NCBI RefSeq assembly: GCF_002414845.1
Contig: NZ_DIAX01000034.1
Span: forward strand, 1,221 to 56,600
Source: Gordonia sp. UBA5067
GTDB lineage: Bacteria; Actinomycetota; Actinomycetes; Mycobacteriales; Mycobacteriaceae
Direction of reading: 5' to 3'
DNA: 55,380 nt
Shown here: piece after piece, positions 51,106-55,380 of the stretch
How positions within the stretch are numbered: the stretch's first letter is position 1
Layout of the letters: each line of letters starts with the position of its first letter
Position numbers and translations under genes: made by a program
The notes under the pieces: generated by a model
Databases searched by the model: none
What the model saw: the letters and a program-made list of their open reading frames with translations, nothing else
Told to the model about the DNA's origin: nothing

Positions 51106-52170
51106 TCAGGGCCGCCGGAGGTTCACGCGCATCAGATACACCTGGTACCCGTGCCAGATCGAGTACGTGAAGTACATCGTCGGGCCGTCGAGGGACCACG
51201 GGTGGATGAATGGCGCATAGCCGCCCAGCGGGTCGTTGCCCGGGACGATGTTCTCGCCGGGGCTCCACGGCCCCTCCGGCCTCGGCGCGGTGCGCATGAG
51301 GGCGCCGTCGCGTGTCGCGAGCGACACGTAGCGCCCTAAATATCGGTTGTAGGCGACGGAGAGCTCGCCCGTCGGCGCGCTCATCACCGGTGTCGCGGCG
51401 GTCGGCTGGTCTTTGACCCAGCGGTTCACCGACCAGTACTCGTACGCCCCGACGTTCTCGATCTTCGCCTCCGGAACGCGTGCGAGGTAGACCGCGCCAT
51501 AGCGACCACTCGGTGTGCCGTAGGCGTAGACGTAGCCGCCGTCCTTCATCAGGGCGGTCTGCTGGAATTTACGGTTGCCCTGGTAGTTGGGGCGGTAGGC
51601 GACGACGCGCTTGAACGAGTTGCCGTTGTCGTCGGAGACGGCGAGCGCACCGTACCGGGTCTGCCAGCGGCCAGCGTCGCCCCACACGTTGACGGCCTGG
51701 ATACCCATGTACTGCTTGCCGTTCACCGAGACTCCGCCGGTGGGGACGACGGTGATCTCGCGGCGCGTCGGCTTGATCAAGCGCTTCGCATACCCGGGCC
51801 GGCCGGCATGGCCGGAGAAGGTCATGCCGTCGGCGAGGAACCGGTCACGGCTGCGCAGCAGCACGTTGGACCGAATGTAGAAGAGTTGGCCGTACAGCAG
51901 CGACCAGCCGTTGAAAGACTGGGTGTCGCCGAAGGCGGCGAGGATCTCATCGTGGCCGTTGTCCCACAGAATGCCCAGGTCGGTGCCGACGATGTTGAAA
52001 CGCCCGACGGTGTCGTTGATGGAACCGGGGCCGGTAATACGGGCGACCGTGGTCCCCCGGCCGATGACGAAGGCATCCGCGTTCGGGGCGGTGGCGGTCG
52101 CGAGGGTCGCGGCGGTGGCGGCGGCAGCGCCCACGGCGATCAGTTTCACGCGGGTGGCACGGAAAATCAT
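51106..52170 (-). CDS. secreted DUF4185 domain protein, possible endo-D-arabinanase
   Basis: 354 residues. A signal peptide (about 1-33, ending NADA) is followed by a five-bladed-propeller-like DUF4185 domain: IVGTDLGILWDNGHDEILAAFGDTQS, FYIRSNVLLRSRD, GAVYLARVPEAKIEN, LGGYAPFIHPWSLDGPTMYFTYSIW. Members of this family have been shown to be endo-D-arabinofuranases that cut the arabinan of mycobacterial arabinogalactan and LAM (family GH183). The Asp after the first glycine-rich strand and in GDTQ could be catalytic. Whether this copy is active is inferred. It is exported, so it would act in the wall. Confidence 0.82.
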   Translation of the reverse strand: MIFRATRVKLIAVGAAAATAATLATATAPNADAFVIGRGTTVARITGPGSINDTVGRFNIVGTDLGILWDNGHDEILAAFGDTQSFNGWSLLYGQLFYIRSNVLLRSRDRFLADGMTFSGHAGRPGYAKRLIKPTRREITVVPTGGVSVNGKQYMGIQAVNVWGDAGRWQTRYGALAVSDDNGNSFKRVVAYRPNYQGNRKFQQTALMKDGGYVYAYGTPSGRYGAVYLARVPEAKIENVGAYEYWSVNRWVKDQPTAATPVMSAPTGELSVAYNRYLGRYVSLATRDGALMRTAPRPEGPWSPGENIVPGNDPLGGYAPFIHPWSLDGPTMYFTYSIWHGYQVYLMRVNLRRP

Positions 52171-52233
52171 ATGCAGCAGATTACCAGCGGTGTTACCAAG
52201 TTGAGACTTCGGGACGGTAACGAGTGGGCGGCA

Positions 52234-53103
52234 TCACGCCTGTCGGAGGCGGTCCTCGGGCTTGACCGTCGTGAAGTCGATCTCGGCCTTGGCGTTGTTG
52301 ACGGCGGTCACCAAGCCGGTGCCGATGGGGCCGGCGGAGTCATAGAGGACGGACTGGCTCACCGAGATTCCGTCGTTCTCGACGTGGAAGTCCGATTCGA
52401 CCCCGACGCGCACGCTGCGCGGCAACCGCGCCAGCGCGACAGTGAGGTCGCAATTGATGAACCCGATCCCCGTCGACCCCCAGTTGCCCAACAAGCTGCT
52501 CGACTCGGCGGCGGTGACGGCACCGACAAACGGTGACGGCGACTCGCCGGGGACGACCGGAAGTGGACGAGTCCACTGCCGCTTGCGGCCCGATCCCTGA
52601 AGTGCGGCGATATCGGAGGTCCAGTCGATGGCCGCGACGACATTTCCGTCGGAGTCGATCGTCGCATCAGCGGCGAACCGCGGATAGAAGTCGTCGTCGG
52701 CGACAACGGGGGGGTGGAAACCGGTGGCTTCGCGGGACCACCGCTGTCCGGGCGGATCGCCGGCCGACTTCAGGAAGACCGTGGTCGAATGGGCCACCCG
52801 AACAGGGTCGGTACCGAGGCCATCGGGGTACTGATACACGTCGACCCCGATGACGCGGACGCGACCACCGTCGCGCAGCAGCGTCGCCGTCGTCGTGGTC
52901 GGGTCTTGGCGGGCCGCGCGAAACAGGTCGATGGTGAAGCGTGCGGGCCGAAACCCGTCGGCCGGGCCGGCCATTTCGGCCGACCGGGCGGCCAGCGCAC
53001 AAACGGCCGGGCCGTTGAGGGTGCGCGGCCCCCACAGGCTCAGGGCGAAGGCGGTGGCTGCGAAGTGCCCGTCCTCCTCGGTGAAGAAGCTGGAAGTCGC
53101 CAT
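52234..53103 (-). CDS. TesB-like acyl-CoA thioesterase domain protein
   Basis: 289 residues with two hot-dog units. FAATAFALSLWGPRTLNGPAVCALAARSAE is typical of the thioesterase-like superfamily, with FTIDLFRAARQDPTTTTATLLRDGGRVRVIGVDVYQ after it. The C-terminal unit has GFINCDLTVALARLPRSVRVGVESDFHVENDGISVSQSVLYDSAG, where the second-half strands match TesB. It probably hydrolyses acyl-CoA, or is a non-catalytic relative. AAGGAGG ends only one base before the ATG, an unusually close spacing, and no better start is visible. Confidence 0.8.
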   Translation of the reverse strand: MATSSFFTEEDGHFAATAFALSLWGPRTLNGPAVCALAARSAEMAGPADGFRPARFTIDLFRAARQDPTTTTATLLRDGGRVRVIGVDVYQYPDGLGTDPVRVAHSTTVFLKSAGDPPGQRWSREATGFHPPVVADDDFYPRFAADATIDSDGNVVAAIDWTSDIAALQGSGRKRQWTRPLPVVPGESPSPFVGAVTAAESSSLLGNWGSTGIGFINCDLTVALARLPRSVRVGVESDFHVENDGISVSQSVLYDSAGPIGTGLVTAVNNAKAEIDFTTVKPEDRLRQA

Positions 53104-53203
53104 TCCTCCTTGTTACACCTCGCTATGCACGCCGATAGCACCGCCCTGGATTAGGGCAAGAAGAATCCTTCCGGTTCGCACAGACATAACGTGGGTGGTG
53201 GGA

Positions 53204-53209
53204 TAGCCT
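53204..53209 (+). promoter_or_regulatory. putative -10 box for a leaderless transcript (HdeD family gene)
   Basis: TAGCCT ends 6 nt before the ATG at 53216. Confidence 0.45.
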
Positions 53210-53215
53210 CAACCC

Positions 53216-53791
53216 ATGACCATTGCTGATATCGAACGTCAAATCCCGGAAACTGTTGTCGGTGCCGTCCGGGGCACCGTGATTTTCTCGGCTCTTGTGG
53301 GCATTGCCGTCGGCATCGCCTGCTTGGTGTGGCCCGCCGCGACCGTCAACGTCCTGGCAATCTTGCTCGGCATCGCACTGGTGGTGGCCGGTTTGTACCG
53401 CATCTATCAGTCCTTCGCGGCCACATTCCTTTCCGGCGGCCTGCGATTCGCTCTCGGGATTATCGGCCTGATGATTCTCTGGGCGGGCATCGTGGTGCTG
53501 TGGCACCCGTCGAACAGTGGTTGGGGCGAGGCCGACCGGATCTGGTTCCTCGCAGTCTTCATCGGCATTGGCTGGATCTTCCAGGGCGTCGCCGAACTGT
53601 TCAGCGCCACAACCGGTTCGCGCCACTCGTCGGTGTGGATGGCCGTTCTGTCGGGCATCGTGTCGATTGCCGCCGGCATCATCATGCTCGCCTGGCCCGC
53701 GCTCGCACTGTCGACCTTCGTGTGGGTTGCCGGCATTCTGCTGATCGTCGTCAGCGTCGTATCGCTGTTCACTCTCCCCAAGAAGGTCTGA
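53216..53791 (+). CDS. HdeD-family (DUF308) membrane protein
   Basis: 191 residues with six membrane helices in three pairs. Each pair is of the DUF308 kind with a short polar turn: VGIAVGIACLVWPAATVNVLAILLGIALVVAGLYRI, then FALGIIGLMILWAGIVVLWHPS, then GIVSIAAGIIMLAWPALALSTFVWVAGILLIV. The WPxxA-like turns after each first helix are the family hallmark. In E. coli HdeD is linked to acid resistance at high density; the function here is unproven. Confidence 0.85.
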   Translation: MTIADIERQIPETVVGAVRGTVIFSALVGIAVGIACLVWPAATVNVLAILLGIALVVAGLYRIYQSFAATFLSGGLRFALGIIGLMILWAGIVVLWHPSNSGWGEADRIWFLAVFIGIGWIFQGVAELFSATTGSRHSSVWMAVLSGIVSIAAGIIMLAWPALALSTFVWVAGILLIVVSVVSLFTLPKKV

Positions 53792-53797
53792 ACAACG

Positions 53798-53817
53798 CGC
53801 GTCGGAGGACCGACGCG
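53798..53817. terminator. short hairpin between convergent genes
   Basis: 8-bp stem CGCGTCGG/CCGACGCG with an AGGA loop, just past the HdeD-family stop and before the stop of the opposite gene. Confidence 0.6.
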
Positions 53818-53821
53818 ATAA

Positions 53822-54394
53822 CTACGAGGCCGACGCCAGTCCGTCCACTGTGAGCGGGTTGGCGTCGGCTTTGTTTTGTTGCAATGCCGAATTGCTCAAC
53901 TCCGCAATTGTCGTCAAGAGATCGGCGCCGTGGCGCAAGGGTCGCACCAATGTTGCGGGGTCGACCTCGGTGCGATAGGTCGCCGGCGCGCCCAACAATC
54001 GTCGCGCGGCAACCGGGTCGCTGTCCCACAATGCATCGGCCGTCTGGAGATAGACCTCGACCGCGCGCTGGTAGTCGCGCAGGTTGAGGAGGGCCCAAGC
54101 CCACTTCTTAGCGACGTCGACGGTGTCGGTTTCGGCGCGACCATGTGTCCGGACGTACTTGCCGTGCAATTCGGTGCACAATCCGACACAGTCTGGCCAC
54201 CGGTTCAGTTCGTAAGCACATCGGATGCAGTCGTGCAGATTGTGCAGGTATAGCGGCGAGTAGGGTCCTTCGCGGCGAGCGCGTATCTCCGCAAGCACGG
54301 AGAACTCCGCCAACGCCCGCATGTACTCCCCGTCGGCATAGAGGGCCACGGCCTCGGCTTGCATCTCGTCGAGCATGATCCCAGTGTGTCTCAT
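53822..54394 (-). CDS. TPR-like helical hypothetical protein
   Basis: 190 residues, all helical by composition. LDEMQAEAVALYADGEYMRALAEFSVLAEIRARREGPYSPLYLHNLHDCIRCAYELNRWPDCVGLCTELHGKYV shows paired helices with TPR-like A/G/Y spacing, followed by VAKKWAWALLNLRDYQRAVEVYLQTADALW. No signal peptide or membrane helix. An internal ATG (MLDEMQ, 54376) is an equally good start. TPR-like arrays bind protein partners; none is suggested by the neighbours. It is divergent from the CDF transporter gene. Confidence 0.65.
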   Translation of the reverse strand: MRHTGIMLDEMQAEAVALYADGEYMRALAEFSVLAEIRARREGPYSPLYLHNLHDCIRCAYELNRWPDCVGLCTELHGKYVRTHGRAETDTVDVAKKWAWALLNLRDYQRAVEVYLQTADALWDSDPVAARRLLGAPATYRTEVDPATLVRPLRHGADLLTTIAELSNSALQQNKADANPLTVDGLASAS

Positions 54395-54423
54395 CGAGGT
54401 GTGATCGGGGTCATAACGCGACC

Positions 54424-55338
54424 ATGAGGGACACTGGGCGGGTGACTCGACGAGACAACCTGCAGCGATTTGCGTGGCTCAGCATTGCCACGGCCATCGT
54501 CACCATCGCGCTGAAGACGGGGGCGTGGTGGATCACCGGATCGGTCGGGCTGTTGTCCGACGCCGCCGAGTCGGTGGTCAATCTCGTCGCCGCGGTTGCC
54601 ATGCTGATCGCGTTGGGGGTGGCGGCCAAGCCGGCCGACGACAACCACAACTTCGGTCACGCAAAGGCGGAGTACTTCTCGGCCGGCGTCGAGGGGGCGC
54701 TGATCTTCGTGGCCGCCGTCGCGATCATCTACGCGGCCGTCGAACGGCTGCTCAACCCTCGACCGCTCGAGGCACTCGGTATCGGTCTGGCGATCTCGGT
54801 GGTCGCCGCAGTGGTGAACGGTGTGGTTGCGGTGATCCTGCTTCGGGCGGGACGCCGGCACAGGTCCATCACGCTCACCGCTGACGGTCGGCACCTGATG
54901 ACCGACCTCGTCACCACGGCCGGGGTGTTGGTCGCCATCGGCGTCGTCGCCTTCACCGGCTGGACCATCCTCGACCCGATCATCGCGATTGCGGTGGCGA
55001 TCAACATCCTGTTCGTCGGCTACCGGTTGATTGCCGAGTCGACCCTGGGCTTGATGGATACCGCGCTTCCCGACGGGGACGTCGGGCTCATCGAGGAGGC
55101 GCTCGACGGCTTCCGGTCTCCTGATGTCGAGTTCCACGACGTGCGCACCCGTGTCGGCGGGCACCTGCGCTACCTGCAGTTGCATATGCTGGTCCCCGGC
55201 GAATGGTCCGTCCAGCGCGGTCATGACGTCGTTGAAGACGTGGAGGCCGGGTTGCACGAGGTCGTTGAGGACCTGCACATCACCATCCATCTCGAGCCGA
55301 TCGAGGACCCGCGATCGTACGAGTCCTGGCGCCGCTGA
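54424..55338 (+). CDS. cation diffusion facilitator family metal transporter
   Basis: 304 residues. Six membrane helices (about 15-205): helix 2 carries LLSDAAESVVNLVAA and helix 5 HLMTDLVTTAGVLV, the paired metal-binding positions of CDF proteins. NFGHAKAEYFSAGVEG is the loop motif. A cytoplasmic ferredoxin-like domain (about 215-300, VEFHDVRTRVGGHLRYLQLHMLVPG) completes the family form. It exports divalent metals such as Zn2+, Fe2+ or Mn2+ in exchange for protons; helix-2 SD...E rather than HxxxD leaves the ion uncertain. A GTG at 54442 is an alternative start. Confidence 0.92.
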   Translation: MRDTGRVTRRDNLQRFAWLSIATAIVTIALKTGAWWITGSVGLLSDAAESVVNLVAAVAMLIALGVAAKPADDNHNFGHAKAEYFSAGVEGALIFVAAVAIIYAAVERLLNPRPLEALGIGLAISVVAAVVNGVVAVILLRAGRRHRSITLTADGRHLMTDLVTTAGVLVAIGVVAFTGWTILDPIIAIAVAINILFVGYRLIAESTLGLMDTALPDGDVGLIEEALDGFRSPDVEFHDVRTRVGGHLRYLQLHMLVPGEWSVQRGHDVVEDVEAGLHEVVEDLHITIHLEPIEDPRSYESWRR

Positions 55339-55343
55339 TCGCT

Positions 55344-55376
55344 GAGTGGGCACCTCAACCCCGCCGAGTGGGCACC
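55344..55376 (+). repeat. two 11-bp direct repeats at the window end
   Basis: GAGTGGGCACC occurs at 55344-55354 and 55366-55376, start-to-start 22 bp. It may be the edge of a longer intergenic repeat cut by the window end. Confidence 0.5.
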
Positions 55377-55380
55377 CAAA

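Noticed and set aside
45212..53791. Acid-resistance island made of gadB and the HdeD-family gene
   Set aside because: They are about 6.6 kb apart with unrelated genes between, and no antiporter or shared promoter motif is visible.
1..55380. tRNA, rRNA, CRISPR arrays, insertion sequences, prophage
   Set aside because: Looked for tRNA T-loop motifs, regular spaced repeats, transposase motifs and terminal inverted repeats by eye; none found. A covariance-model scan would be more sensitive.

Overview
The window is high-GC actinobacterial chromosome from a mycolic-acid-producing genus of the Mycobacteriales. Gordonia or a close relative is my best guess. The evidence is gene content and order. 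One block (ino1, padR, DUF5318, ponA, a GT87 protein, rpsF-ssb-rpsR-rplI, dnaB) matches M. tuberculosis Rv0046c-Rv0058. A second (aftD, DUF2613, lpqI, tetR, htdX, fabG4, fadA2, fadE5) matches Rv0236c-Rv0244c. These locus assignments come from memory, not from a search. Genes are densely packed on both strands. I found no rRNA, tRNA, CRISPR array, insertion sequence or prophage.

Layout. 1-1232: a 5'-truncated DUF932 gene and the start of another gene, unlike the rest. 1233-1467: an almost pure poly-C then poly-G tract that looks like an assembly or sequencing artefact, so linkage of the first 1.2 kb to the rest is doubtful. 1470-6529: dnaB with a P-loop intein, a DnaA-box cluster upstream of it, a secreted protein, and the rpsF-ssb-rpsR-rplI operon. 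6687-13806: two GT87-type membrane glycosyltransferases, small membrane and acetyltransferase genes, the bifunctional PBP PonA and DUF5318. 13881-19801: padR-ino1, a zinc alcohol dehydrogenase, a P-type Mg2+ ATPase and a secreted protein. 19998-22463: a two-gene cassette of a YbjN/CesT-like chaperone and a Clp-type AAA+ ATPase with a degenerate first ATPase site. 22450-31983: a large LuxR regulator, a TerC/DUF475 membrane protein, a carotenoid-type FAD oxidoreductase, a TPM-domain protein, DUF3068 and an acyltransferase. 32039-37803: arabinosyltransferase AftD, DUF2613 and LpqI. 37850-49880: a fatty-acid gene set (tetR, htdX, fabG4, fadA2, fadE5) with VanW, SDR, glutamate decarboxylase and alcohol dehydrogenase genes among it. 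49974-55380: endonuclease IV, a DUF4185 secreted protein, a thioesterase, HdeD, a TPR-like protein and a CDF metal transporter.

How the genes work together. Much of the window serves the mycolyl-arabinogalactan envelope: PonA makes peptidoglycan, AftD extends arabinan, LpqI recycles muropeptides, Ino1 feeds phosphatidylinositol, mannolipids and mycothiol, and DUF4185 may cut arabinan. The fatty-acid genes share a 16-bp inverted repeat of the form CTTACTC-N2-SRGTAAN. It lies upstream of the TetR gene, in the fabG4/fadA2 divergent region and upstream of fadE5, which implies one TetR-controlled lipid regulon. At least eleven genes carry a TANNNT-like -10 box ending 6-7 nt before the start codon, as expected for leaderless transcripts.

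Most worth following up: the YbjN-like/Clp cassette, the shared TetR operator, the class 3 intein with a decayed endonuclease in DnaB, the DnaA-box cluster upstream of dnaB, and the non-canonical start of aftD.
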